From Streptomyces xanthophaeus (GTDB lineage Bacteria; Actinomycetota; Actinomycetes; Streptomycetales; Streptomycetaceae), in NCBI RefSeq assembly GCF_000725805.1, contig NZ_KL647133.1, positions 369,618-433,617 of the forward strand: a DNA stretch of 64,000 nt, given 5' to 3'. Shown here in pieces: positions 43,610 to 52,170 of this stretch. Position numbers and translations under genes: made by a program. Within the stretch, counting starts at the first letter, position 1; every line of letters starts with the position of its first letter. The notes under the pieces were generated by a model. That model was given only the letters and a program-made list of their open reading frames with translations, made no database searches and was not told the origin of the DNA.

Positions 43610-44558
43610 CGTCGGCGGCCACCCGGAAGCCGATGTTCCCGGCCGAACTGTCCGGGGTGTTGCGGGTACGGGCCGCGACCCGGTAGCGGTTGCAGTACGA
43701 GTCGTGGCACATGTGCGAGCCGCCGCGCATCGCCCGCTGCGGGCCGGCCGGTGCGAACAGGTCGGCGGACCACTCCCACACGTTGCCGACCGTCTGGTAC
43801 AGCCCGTACCCGTTGGGCCGGAAGGCCTTGGCGGGCGCGGTGCCCGCGTACCCGTCGGCCCGGGTGTTGTGGGACGGGAAGTCTCCGTTCCAGATGTTGC
43901 ACATGAAGCGTCCGTCCGGGCGCAGTTCGTCGCCCCACGGGTACCGCTTCTGTTCGAGGCCGCCGCGGGCCGCGTACTCCCACTCGGCCTCGGTGGGCAG
44001 CCGGGTGCCGGACCAGGCGCAGTACGCCTGCGCGTCGTTCCAGGAGACGTGGACGACCGGATGGTCCTGGCGCGCCGCGAACGAGGAGCCGGGGCCCTCC
44101 GGACGGCGCCACTGCGCCCCGGAGACCGCCCGCCACCACGGGGTCCCGGCGACCGCCGGGGAGGCCTCGGCGAGGGGTGCGGGCAGGAATCCGGCGAAGA
44201 CGAAGCTGAATCCGAAGGACTCCGCCTCCGTGACGTGGCCGGTGGCCTTCACGAAGGAGGCGAACTGCGCGTTGGTGACGGTGGTGGCGGCGATGCGGAA
44301 GGCCCCGACCCGCTCTTCCCGGACGGGTCCCTCGCCGTCCGCCGGGAACCCGTCCGGGTCCTGCGTCCCCCTCAGGTAGCGGCCGCCCGCGATGTCGACG
44401 AGACCGCGGGCGGCCCGACGCGCCGCCGGCCCGACGACCGGTCCGGCCGCCGGTCCGACGACCGGTCCGGCCACCGGCCCGCCCGCCGCGGCGGACGGGG
44501 CCACGGTCAGCAGGGCGGCGGGCTCCCGGCCGGGCGAGCAGCAGGACTTGGGCGGCAT
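43590..44558 (-). CDS. Formylglycine-generating enzyme (SUMF1/EgtB family)
   Basis: A 322-aa sulfatase-activating oxidase that converts the sulfatase active-site Cys to formylglycine. The catalytic copper-binding pair is Cys284 and Cys289 (HMCHDSYCNRYRVAAR). Family phrases: TNAQFASFVKATGHVTEAE, HPVVHVSWNDAQAYC, RLPTEAEWEYAARGG, GNVWEWSADLF and NTPDSSAGNIGFR. The loop between WEWSADLF and RGGSHMC is shorter than I remember for the S. coelicolor enzyme. The N-terminus has vicinal Cys (KSCC) and a GPVVGPAAGPVV repeat. It lies 34 nt after the sulfatase gene that it should activate. Confidence 0.93.
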   Translation of the reverse strand: MPPKSCCSPGREPAALLTVAPSAAAGGPVAGPVVGPAAGPVVGPAARRAARGLVDIAGGRYLRGTQDPDGFPADGEGPVREERVGAFRIAATTVTNAQFASFVKATGHVTEAESFGFSFVFAGFLPAPLAEASPAVAGTPWWRAVSGAQWRRPEGPGSSFAARQDHPVVHVSWNDAQAYCAWSGTRLPTEAEWEYAARGGLEQKRYPWGDELRPDGRFMCNIWNGDFPSHNTRADGYAGTAPAKAFRPNGYGLYQTVGNVWEWSADLFAPAGPQRAMRGGSHMCHDSYCNRYRVAARTRNTPDSSAGNIGFRVAADVSPAAG

Positions 44559-44592
44559 GGGTGGCTCCTGAAGGGGGACGGCGGGACGGGGA

Positions 44593-46011
44593 TCAGCTGA
44601 CGCGGTCGGCGGCCAGGGCTGCGGCCAGCGCCGGGATCCCGAGGGCCTGCTCCTGCTGCGGGGTGGCCTGGTGGAGCAGGTTCTGCAGCTGGTAGGGGTC
44701 GCTCACCAGGTCGTAGTACTCGCGGAACGTGACCTGCCCGGTCCCCGAGACCGCACCCGTGGCATCGGTGTGCAGGTCGTAGTACTCCGTATATTGCTTG
44801 TCCTTGGCCACGTAGGAGGCCCAGGTCTTGGGGCCGGTGCCGCCCGTGCCCTGCTTCCACCACTGGACCAGCAGGTGGTCGCGGGCGGCCGGGGTGAGCA
44901 GCGACCGGCCGTCCTGCGGCGTGCCCGGGGTGATCCCGGCCGCGTCGAGGATGGTCGGGGCGATGTCGATGTTCGCGACGATCCGGCTGTCGGTGGTGCC
45001 GGAGCCGAGCCCGGCGGCGGGCCAGGACAGGTAGAACGGCACCTCGTGGGCGGGGGAGTAGGGTACCGACTTCTTCAGCCAGCCGTGGTCGGCCCAGGTG
45101 TAGCCGTTGTCGGCGACGTAGATGACGAGGGTGTTCTCCAGCTGGCCCAGGGCTTCGAGCTTGTCGTGGATGGCCTGCACCGCGTCGTCGACCGACAGCA
45201 GGGCGCGCAGCTGGCGGCGGCGCAGCTCCTTGGCGTCCGCGAGCGTCGCGGTGGCGTTGCGGACGTAGCCGGGCTTGTCGGAGCGGTCGTCCTCGGGGAC
45301 CGAGGGCCGGCCGTTCCAGGCGGGCACCGGGGTCTCGGCGTACTTGGCTGCGGGGGTGTTCGGCTCGTGGGAGGCGTACGGGGTGACGTACGCGAACCAG
45401 GGCCGGGTGTCGGTGGCCGCCTTGTCGAGGAAGGCGAGCGTCTTGTTCTTGATGACGTTGGTCGTGTAGCCCGGGAGCTGCTGGACGGTGCCGTCGATGT
45501 TCCAGCGGGCGTTGGTGAAGCCCGGCTGGAGCAGGGCCCACTCCTCGAAGTGCGGCGGATTGTCCTCCAGCGCCCAGGAGTTGAGGTACTTGCCGAAGAG
45601 CCCGGTGCGGTAGCCGGCCTGCTTCAGGTGGCGCTGCACCGTCGTGGACTGGTCGAGGCTGTGCGATGCGGCGTTGTTGCGCACGCCGTGGTGGTGCGCG
45701 TGCTGCCCCGAGAAGATCGACGAGCGGGAGGGGGAGCACAGCGGGGTGGCGGCGTGGCCGTGGGTGAAGGTGACGCCGTGACCGCCGAGCCAGTCGATGG
45801 TCTTCGAGATGGCCCAGTCGGTGTGCTTGGGCTGGTCGTCCGTGACGATCAGCAGGACGTTCGGCCGGGGTCCGGCCGCTGCTGCTGCCGCGGGACCGGC
45901 GAAGGCGGTGGCGGTGGCCGACGCGGCCACGGCGGCGGCGCCGGCGAGGAAGCCGCGCCTGCCGACCGTGCTGCGGCCCGGCTGACGGGACGCGCTGGTG
46001 TGCTCGCTCAC
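44593..46011 (-). CDS. Secreted Cys-type sulfatase
   Basis: A 472-aa alkaline-phosphatase-superfamily sulfatase. A twin-arginine signal is visible (GRRGFLAGAAAVAASATATAF, cleavage near AGPAAA). Metal ligands start at VTDDQ; the formylglycine site is Cys92 in LCSPSR (C-x-P-x-R); later DNGYTWADHGWLKK carries metal ligands. It cleaves sulfate esters outside the cell; the substrate is unknown. The adjacent FGE gene in the same operon is the matching maturase. Tat export fits maturation before folding and secretion. Confidence 0.92.
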   Translation of the reverse strand: MSEHTSASRQPGRSTVGRRGFLAGAAAVAASATATAFAGPAAAAAAGPRPNVLLIVTDDQPKHTDWAISKTIDWLGGHGVTFTHGHAATPLCSPSRSSIFSGQHAHHHGVRNNAASHSLDQSTTVQRHLKQAGYRTGLFGKYLNSWALEDNPPHFEEWALLQPGFTNARWNIDGTVQQLPGYTTNVIKNKTLAFLDKAATDTRPWFAYVTPYASHEPNTPAAKYAETPVPAWNGRPSVPEDDRSDKPGYVRNATATLADAKELRRRQLRALLSVDDAVQAIHDKLEALGQLENTLVIYVADNGYTWADHGWLKKSVPYSPAHEVPFYLSWPAAGLGSGTTDSRIVANIDIAPTILDAAGITPGTPQDGRSLLTPAARDHLLVQWWKQGTGGTGPKTWASYVAKDKQYTEYYDLHTDATGAVSGTGQVTFREYYDLVSDPYQLQNLLHQATPQQEQALGIPALAAALAADRVS

Positions 46012-46185
46012 GAAGGGTCTCCTGTACGCGCGGGGGAGTTGACGTACGTACGCGGGCCGGCGGCGGCTTCGGTGCGCGCGCCGTCGAAACCCGCAGGTCA
46101 GACCCTAGGGTTGGGCTGTGGCAGGGCTGTGGCCGCAGCGTGGCAGTGCCGTGGCGGCGGTGTTACGCGGGCCCGCCGGGAGGCG

Positions 46186-46665
46186 TCAGAGCCGGTGGAC
46201 CCGTTCCTGTTCGAAGGCCAGCGGTGACCGGCCGGCCGCGAGGATCCGTAGTCCTGGGGCCACCGCGAGCAGTTTCCGCAGCCAGGTCCGGGCGTCCGGG
46301 CCGAGCTGGTCGGTGCCGTCCAGGACGAGCAGCATGTCCCGTTCGGCCAGCCAGGAGACGGTGTTCGCCGTCCCGTACGGCAGCGGGGGCAGGCCCGGAC
46401 CGCAGCGCAGCTGGGCCGTCAGGTCGCGGACCCCGTAGACGCCGCGGAAGGGATCCATGGCGACGACGGCCGCCCCGTCGTAGAAATTGGACGAGAGCCT
46501 GCGTGCGATGTCCCGCACGAGCAGGCTCCGCGGCTCGCGGAAGCCTCCGGTCACGGTCAGCACCCGCCCCCGCCGGACGGCGGTGAGCAGCCGTGACAGT
46601 TCGTCGGACGTAGCGGGCAGTGATCCGGTCGATCCCGAATCCCTCATCGGCACGATGCCCCCCAT
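46186..46665 (-). CDS. Orphan NTPase-domain-like protein (AfsR/LuxR NB-ARC fragment)
   Basis: A 159-aa protein resembling only the first part of the STAND/NB-ARC ATPase region of LuxR/BTAD regulators: RGRVLTVTGG where Walker A should start, YDGAAVVAMDPF, and a Walker B-like DMLLVLDGTDQL followed by LRILAAGRSPLAF. The Walker A glycine-lysine loop is absent (GGFREPRSLLV), so nucleotide binding is doubtful. No DNA-binding domain is attached. A start at 46647 (MRDSG) is also possible. It may be a relic or a dominant regulator domain. Confidence 0.5.
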   Translation of the reverse strand: MGGIVPMRDSGSTGSLPATSDELSRLLTAVRRGRVLTVTGGFREPRSLLVRDIARRLSSNFYDGAAVVAMDPFRGVYGVRDLTAQLRCGPGLPPLPYGTANTVSWLAERDMLLVLDGTDQLGPDARTWLRKLLAVAPGLRILAAGRSPLAFEQERVHRL

Positions 46666-47213
46666 TGCATACGTGACCAAGCGCGGCAACAGGGATCCTT
46701 CAGGCCGCGTGTCGACGATTATGCGCCAACTGGGCGACGAGGCCAGGGGAATGACGTATTCCGGTGCGGGACGGCGCGAAGCGTCCCGTCCGCGGGCGGT
46801 GCAGGGCCGTCCGCGGCGTACGTGACCCGCATCGGCCGGACGGTGGAGCGGACGTAGACGCCGGACGCGGCCGGTGCCCCCGACCCCGGCGCGGCGCGCG
46901 GTCCGCGCGGCGGAAACCGGCCGACCACCTCCGCTGACCCTGCCGCCGGCCCGTCGCGAGGCCCGTGAACGGAGCGAACGGAAAGGAGTTGCGCATGCGT
47001 TCGCGGTGCCACGGGAACGCCCCGGGCCCGTGCCCCAGAACGGTCCGCGCCGCGGGGGCCGCATTGGCCCGGGCAAAGCGGGCGGCGTAGTTCCCGTGGT
47101 CCCCGTGACGTACGTGTCTCGGCCCGGCCGCCTGGGAACGGTTGTCCGGCAGCCGGTAATGGGCTCTACTGCTGTGCAGCCCCCACTCGGGGCATATTCC
47201 GGGGAGGGACCAC
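46666..47213. other. Intergenic region upstream of the GH71 gene
   Basis: About 550 bp of very GC-rich sequence with no convincing gene except one short ORF at 46995. Long open frames here lack codon bias and family features. The final part (GCATATTCCGGGGAGGGACCAC) carries the ribosome site of the GH71 gene. Confidence 0.5.
46995..47090 (+). CDS. Short ORF (31 aa) with a strong ribosome-binding site
   Basis: An ATG 6 nt after AAAGGAG opens a 31-codon frame with Cys5 and Cys13 and a basic, Ala/Arg-rich remainder, ending 123 nt before the GH71 gene. No homologue is known to me. Only the good start context supports it. Confidence 0.25.
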   Translation: MRSRCHGNAPGPCPRTVRAAGAALARAKRAA

Positions 47214-48935
47214 ATGACAGGCAACCGGCGGGCAGACCGGCGGGCGGCGCGACCGCTGTCGCACCGGCGCAGACCCCGCTTCCGGGGCCGCAGGCCCCTG
47301 CTGGCGACCCTGCTCTCCGCTTTCCTCCTCATGGGCGTGTGCGCGGCAACCGGCATCGCCTGGGACCCCTTCGGCGGTGCCTCCGCACGCGCCGGCCAGG
47401 CCACGGACACCGAAGTGCCCGGCGCCGCCCGCCCCGTCCCCGACGCCCCGTCCACCGGCCCGGCCGAGCCGCCCACCCCGCCGCCGACGCAGAGCCCGGC
47501 CCCCACCGAGGCGGCCGCCGCGGAAACCGATCCGAAGGCCACGGCCGACCCCGGGTCCGCACGCCCCACCGGAGCACTGCCCTTCGACATGCCGCAGCCC
47601 GCCGCCCTGCGCTCCGGCGAAGCGGGCCGCAAGCTGGTGTTCGCCCACTACTTCACCCCGTACCCGCTGTCCCTCGACAACGCGAGCGCGGACACCGACT
47701 ACTACACCCGCAACTACCTGAACCCGGACGGCGAGAGCGGCAAGCACGAGCGCTACGGCGGCCTGCTGCGCGACCGGCCGCTGCCCGTCCAGCCCAAGAG
47801 CGGCGCCTGGGAACTGGCCAACCTCCAGCAGGAGGTGCGCACCGCCCGCGCGGCCGGGATCGACGGGTTCACCCTCGACATGCTCTCCCTCTCCGGCAAG
47901 AACTGGGAGCGCTCCACCATGCTCATGGAGGCCGCACGGTCGGTGGACCCCGCCTTCAAGATCATGCTGATGCCCGACATGACCTCCCTGAAGACCGACG
48001 ACCCGGGCGTCCTCGCCGACGCCGTCGCCGCCCTCGGCAAGGCACCGTCCGCCCACCGGCTCGGCGACGGCCGGCTCGTCGTCTCCCCGTTCAAGGCCGA
48101 GGCGAAGAGCGTGGCCTGGTGGAACGGGGTCATCGACACCCTCAAGTCCCGGCACGGCATCCGCACCGCCTTCGTCCCCCTCTTCCTCGACTTCCAGGCG
48201 AACAGCGCGGACTTCGCCCCGATCAGCTACGGCTTCTCCGAATGGGGCAGCCGCAGCTACGTGGGCCAGGACAGCTCCACGCGCGACGTCCGGCGGGCGC
48301 ACGGCCTGGGCAAGATCTGGATGCAGCCCGTGTCGGTCCAGGACGCCCGCCCCAACCAGGGCATCTACGACGAGGCGGGCAACACCGCGACCCTGCGCTC
48401 CACCTGGACCCGCGCCATCGACGACGGCGCGGACTGGGTGCAGCTCACCACCTGGAACGACTACTCCGAGGGCAGCCAGTTCGCACCCTCCCAGCACAAC
48501 GGCTACGCCTACCTGGACCTGACCTCGTACTACCTGACCAAGTTCAAGACGGGCAGCTGGCCGAAGATCGTCCGGGACACGCTGTACCTCACGGCCCGCA
48601 CCCAGTTCGCCTCCGCCGACCCCACCGGCGACCAGTCGCTGGTCATGTCGCTCCGCAAGGGCAGCGCCGCCCCCCGGGACACGGTGGAGGTGCTCAGCTT
48701 CCTCACCGCCCCGGCCGACGTCCGGACGGCCGTGGGCCCGGCCAAGAACACCCACGACGCGCCCGCCGGCATCCACTCCGAACTGCTGCCCCTGAAGACG
48801 GGCACCAGCTCGGCGCAGGTCGTACGGGACGGAAAGACCAGGGCGGAAGTGGAACTGCCCTACCCGGTGGACCACAAGGTCGAGGTCCAGGACCTCCAGT
48901 ACTACGCGGCCACCAGCGGCCGGGAGACTCCCTAG
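47214..48935 (+). CDS. Exported glycoside hydrolase family 71-like protein (alpha-1,3-glucanase type)
   Basis: A 573-aa protein with a basic start and one hydrophobic helix (LLATLLSAFLLMGVCAATGIA, about residues 29-49), then a Pro/Thr/Ala-rich linker to about residue 125 and a TIM-barrel-like hydrolase domain. FAHYFTPYPLSLDN, AGIDGFTLDMLSL and TWNDYSEGSQFAPS are characteristic of GH71/GH99-type enzymes, with Asp and Glu acid/base candidates. It would cleave alpha-1,3-glucan of fungal walls or a related glucan. Signal peptide or membrane anchor cannot be separated by eye. Confidence 0.82.
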   Translation: MTGNRRADRRAARPLSHRRRPRFRGRRPLLATLLSAFLLMGVCAATGIAWDPFGGASARAGQATDTEVPGAARPVPDAPSTGPAEPPTPPPTQSPAPTEAAAAETDPKATADPGSARPTGALPFDMPQPAALRSGEAGRKLVFAHYFTPYPLSLDNASADTDYYTRNYLNPDGESGKHERYGGLLRDRPLPVQPKSGAWELANLQQEVRTARAAGIDGFTLDMLSLSGKNWERSTMLMEAARSVDPAFKIMLMPDMTSLKTDDPGVLADAVAALGKAPSAHRLGDGRLVVSPFKAEAKSVAWWNGVIDTLKSRHGIRTAFVPLFLDFQANSADFAPISYGFSEWGSRSYVGQDSSTRDVRRAHGLGKIWMQPVSVQDARPNQGIYDEAGNTATLRSTWTRAIDDGADWVQLTTWNDYSEGSQFAPSQHNGYAYLDLTSYYLTKFKTGSWPKIVRDTLYLTARTQFASADPTGDQSLVMSLRKGSAAPRDTVEVLSFLTAPADVRTAVGPAKNTHDAPAGIHSELLPLKTGTSSAQVVRDGKTRAEVELPYPVDHKVEVQDLQYYAATSGRETP

Positions 48936-49004
48936 TGCTCTGACCGGGAAGGTTCACCGGGGTCAGCAGGCTGAGCCCGGCTGCGCTGGACGAGGAGGTC
49001 GGGC

Positions 49005-49472
49005 ATGACGCGGAGACTGTCGGTGGACGAGGCCGTGGGACTGCTTGAGGGCGAACTGGGATCAGGGAAGCGAGCGCTGGACGAACTGGTCACGGAAGAC
49101 CTCTGGCTCGCCTTCCTCCGATTCGGCCGACGGCTGTTCGACGTCTCGGACACACCCGACGCTGACGGTCTTCTGTTCCAGTACGGGACCCACGCGTTCG
49201 ACGGTCCTCCGGCGTTCACGCTTGACCTCACCCGGCAGTTCGAGATCTCCGACAGCGACGGTGATCACGACCATTACGTGCAGGTCCACTGCGAGCTCAG
49301 ATATGGACGCGCACCCGCCCTGGAGGCCCTCGGAAGCTTCGATTCGTGGTTCTTCCACGATGCCGGAGACGATCTCGAAGAGTGGGCTCAAGGACTGATC
49401 GAGCGAGCAGCCTGGGCAACGATCCACAGACTCAGGCCGACCGGGATCAGGGTGCATCAGGAGCGGGTGTAG
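49005..49472 (+). CDS. Hypothetical protein
   Basis: A 155-aa acidic soluble protein with codon use less GC-biased than its neighbours. No family is recognised. Its middle (LLFQYGTHAFDGPPAFTLDLTRQFEI) is strand-rich and the end helical. Standing in a patchy region with an IS remnant and a C-terminal gene scrap, it could be an immunity-type or recently acquired gene; this is inference. ATG start after GAGGTCGGGC. Confidence 0.6.
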   Translation: MTRRLSVDEAVGLLEGELGSGKRALDELVTEDLWLAFLRFGRRLFDVSDTPDADGLLFQYGTHAFDGPPAFTLDLTRQFEISDSDGDHDHYVQVHCELRYGRAPALEALGSFDSWFFHDAGDDLEEWAQGLIERAAWATIHRLRPTGIRVHQERV

Positions 49473-49565
49473 TCAGTTCAGGCTGTCGGCGTACATCTGA
49501 ATGTGCTCAGGCCGGTACACGGCTACGTATTCATCTCCGTGGGGTGCTCCTCGGGGTGTCCTTTC
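49473..49565 (-). pseudogene. C-terminal scrap of an unknown protein
   Basis: Reading leftward, the minus strand encodes a plausible protein end (RTPRGAPHGDEYVAVYRPEH, then IQMYADSLN and TGA at 49473-49475), convergent with the hypothetical gene. Upstream the frame turns to low-complexity Gly/Pro and meets a stop, with no start. It looks like the remaining C-terminus of a larger gene, but this is a reading by eye. Confidence 0.3.
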
Positions 49566-49700
49566 GGTCAAGTCCTGCCCCGGCCCCGGCCCTGGGGCGC
49601 CGAGCCTGGTCGAGGGCTTGCTGACCTCGGTTCCATCACCCAGGGCGCATGGTGACCGCCCTCTTGCCGCACTCGTATGGGCCGCCCGACCGAGGCCGGT

Positions 49701-50390
49701 TCAGCCGGTCGTGGGGCTCGTCGCACCGTCCTGGCGAATCGTCCCGAGTGGAATGCAGTTGTCCGGGGCTCCGTTGATCGCCTCGCACAGCTGTGCCCCG
49801 GACAGGTCCGCCTTCTCCGGTATCAGCTGCCAGGCAACGATCCAGTACGGGGTGTCAGCCTCCAGGTCGCCGAACTGGTTGTATATGCCGGTGCTGTAGT
49901 CCTCGTTGCGTATCTGCTCCTCGGTGTAGTACTTGCTCCCGTCGTCCATGCCTCCGCAGGCGATCAGGCTGCGCGCCTTCTGGGCCGCCTCGCAGCCGTC
50001 GTACTTGACCACCCAGTAGGCCTTGGGATGCGGGGCCTTCATGGGGCGTCCGGGAGTGCTGGTGACCTTCAGCAGGAGCTTGATGTGCGTCAGGCCCTGC
50101 GGTGCCGGGGACCCGGGAGCGTCGGGGCTGAGGTCGGCGTCCGCGATCCGCACGGAGTGCGGGTACGACCCGGTCTTCACGGAGAGCACGGGCCCTCGTC
50201 CCTCGATCCACTCGGCTGCTGGAGAGGGGGGCTGGCTCGCCGGGGCGGACGCCCCGGGCGGGACTCCTGTGTCCGCGGCGGACCGGCCTGGTTGCGCTGT
50301 ACCGCCGCAGGCAGCCAGGAGCCCGCTGCAGGCCACGGCGAGGCCGCCTCGCACCCACCGGATCAGACGTATGCGCCCATCGTTTCTCAT
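49701..50390 (-). CDS. Putative lipoprotein
   Basis: A 229-aa exported protein with a basic start, hydrophobic core and lipobox LLAACGG (lipidated Cys near residue 28), followed by a Pro/Ser/Ala linker and a strand-rich domain with several Cys residues (CEAAQ, IACGG, QLCEAI, DNCIP) that may form disulfides. Ser/Pro-rich lipoproteins of this kind are common in Streptomyces; no function is known. Confidence 0.75.
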   Translation of the reverse strand: MRNDGRIRLIRWVRGGLAVACSGLLAACGGTAQPGRSAADTGVPPGASAPASQPPSPAAEWIEGRGPVLSVKTGSYPHSVRIADADLSPDAPGSPAPQGLTHIKLLLKVTSTPGRPMKAPHPKAYWVVKYDGCEAAQKARSLIACGGMDDGSKYYTEEQIRNEDYSTGIYNQFGDLEADTPYWIVAWQLIPEKADLSGAQLCEAINGAPDNCIPLGTIRQDGATSPTTG

Positions 50391-50981
50391 CAGTCGCCCT
50401 CTACAACGGGGGTGCTCTCCCGGCCACCCCTCTTGATCTTGGAACGACACAGTAGCGAAAGCGGCCGGCACCGAGCCCGCCCTGGGAACGGGTGGACGCT
50501 GGACACGCGCAGCCCTACCTTGCTGCGCACATGCGGATGTACGCCGGCATGCAGGCCGCCGCCGTCAGGGGACGCCCTCCCCGGCGGACGCCCTGGGACC
50601 AGACGGGCTAGACCGGGACCGTGCTGCCGTCGGCCGAGGCCGACAGCATCATCGCCCGCCGGAACCGCACCCAGCTGCTACTGCCTCGCCGGACGACGTA
50701 CTGGAGTCGCTGCCCCTTCTGCTCGGTCAGCCTGCGAACCCGGACCGGTTGCGACATCCCGCCTCCCCACACTGGCTGGAGAAGTCATTTCCAACCAACC
50801 GACGAGCAACCCGGCGAAACTTCCCGGTCACCGCCGAGGTGGCGTCGGATGCCCCGGGCGGCCGACGCCACTCCCCGGTGCGGCAGACAGGCCACCTCGG
50901 CGGGATTGGCCTTCCCGGCGCGGGCGACGGGGCTGCATGATCCGGGAACAGGACGACGCAACCCACCGCCCGGAGGAACCC
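50391..50981. other. Gap with IS remnant and no intact gene
   Basis: Apart from the IS630 fragment the stretch shows no gene. The left end is the promoter of the minus-strand lipoprotein and the right end the promoter of the class V aminotransferase. Long frames on the plus strand are shadows. Confidence 0.5.
50608..50757 (-). pseudogene. IS630-family transposase remnant (N-terminal 49 aa)
   Basis: The minus strand from ATG at 50757 encodes MSQPVRVRRLTEQKGQRLQ, then VVRRGSSSWVRFRRAMMLL and GSTVPV, and hits TAG at 50608. This is the beginning of Streptomyces IS630-type transposases, where the helix-turn-helix domain would continue after TVPVIA. The catalytic DDE part is missing, so it is a dead fragment. 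Confidence 0.8.
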
Positions 50982-52124
50982 GTGACCCAGCCCGCCACCC
51001 CGTCCGCCTTCCCCGGCGGCCCCGGCCTCTTCCGGCTGGACCCGGGTACGGCCCACCTCAACCACGGTTCCTACGGAGCGGTGCCCGTCCCCGTCCAGGA
51101 GGTCCAGGAGGCCCTGCGCGCCGAGGCCCACGCCGACCCCGACGCCTTCTTCAACTCCGTTCCCGACCGGCTCGACCACGCCCGCGGCCGGATCGCCGCC
51201 CACCTCGGAGCGGACCCCGAGGGCATCGCCTTCATCTCCAACGCCACCGAGGGCGCCCACCTCGCCCTCGACGCCGTCCCGCTCGCCGACGGCGACGAGA
51301 TCCTGGTCACCGACCACGGCTACGGCACCGTCGTCGCGGCCGCCGCCCGCCGCGCCCCCGTCACCACCGTGGCCCTGGACCCGCACCTGCCCGACGAGGA
51401 CGCCGTACGCGAGACGGTGCTGGCCGCCCTCACGCCCCGGACCAAGGTCGCGCTGCTCGACCACGTCAGCTCGCCCACCGCCCGCCTCATCGCGGGCCCC
51501 CGGCTCCTCGCCGACCTCGCCGCGCGCGGGGTCACCACGATCGTGGACGGGGCCCACACCCCCGGCACGCTGGCGCAGCCGATCGCCACGGGCGCCGACT
51601 TCTGGTTCGGGAACCTGCACAAATGGGGCTACGCCCCGTCCGGGAGCGCCCTGCTGGCGGTCGCCCCCGCCCACCGGGCCCGAGTCCGCGCCCTCGCCCC
51701 CTCCTGGCAGGACCACCGCGGCTTCCCCCGCTCCGTCGAGTACCGCGCCACCGCCGACTACACCGGCTGGCTGGCCGCCCCCGAGGGCCTCGGCCTCATC
51801 GAACGCCTCGGCGCCGCCGAGGTCCGCGCCCACAACTGCGCGCTCGCCGCGCACGGGGCCGAACTCCTCGCGCGGATCCCCGGACTCACTGCCCTCCCGC
51901 ACACCGAAGGCCTCCCCATGCGCGCCCTGCTGCTGCCGCGGGGGACCGCCGAGACGCAGGACGCCGCCGCCGCCCTGCGCGAGGAGATCGCCGCGAAGCT
52001 GCGCACCCGCGTGCTGATCTGGCCCCGGCCCGGCGGCGGCGGGATCCGGGTCTGCGGGCAGGTCTACAACCGGCCCGAGGAGTACGAACGCTTCGCGGCG
52101 GCCTTCGCCGGCTTCCTGGCCTGA
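50982..52124 (+). CDS. Class V aminotransferase (isopenicillin N epimerase-like)
   Basis: A 380-aa PLP enzyme. The N-terminal LFRLDPGTAHLNHGSYGAVP phrase is shared with isopenicillin N epimerase and cysteine-desulfurase-like proteins; TNATEG-like SNATEGAHLAL, VDGAHTPG and the PLP-lysine region FGNLHKWGYAPSG are present. It probably acts on an amino acid or small peptide amine; no beta-lactam genes are nearby. GTG at 50982 has GGAGG 5 nt upstream; an in-frame ATG at 50937 would add 15 residues. Confidence 0.82.
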   Translation: MTQPATPSAFPGGPGLFRLDPGTAHLNHGSYGAVPVPVQEVQEALRAEAHADPDAFFNSVPDRLDHARGRIAAHLGADPEGIAFISNATEGAHLALDAVPLADGDEILVTDHGYGTVVAAAARRAPVTTVALDPHLPDEDAVRETVLAALTPRTKVALLDHVSSPTARLIAGPRLLADLAARGVTTIVDGAHTPGTLAQPIATGADFWFGNLHKWGYAPSGSALLAVAPAHRARVRALAPSWQDHRGFPRSVEYRATADYTGWLAAPEGLGLIERLGAAEVRAHNCALAAHGAELLARIPGLTALPHTEGLPMRALLLPRGTAETQDAAAALREEIAAKLRTRVLIWPRPGGGGIRVCGQVYNRPEEYERFAAAFAGFLA

Positions 52125-52142
52125 GCCGGGCCTGAGCCGGGC

Positions 52143-52170
52143 CTGAGCCCGGTCCGGTGTCCGGGCTCAG
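52143..52170. terminator. Bidirectional terminator between the aminotransferase and cobF
   Basis: Arms CTGAGCCCGG (52143-52152) and CCGGGCTCAG (52161-52170); the right arm includes the cobF stop codon. A GGGCCTGAGCC direct repeat precedes it. Confidence 0.7.
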
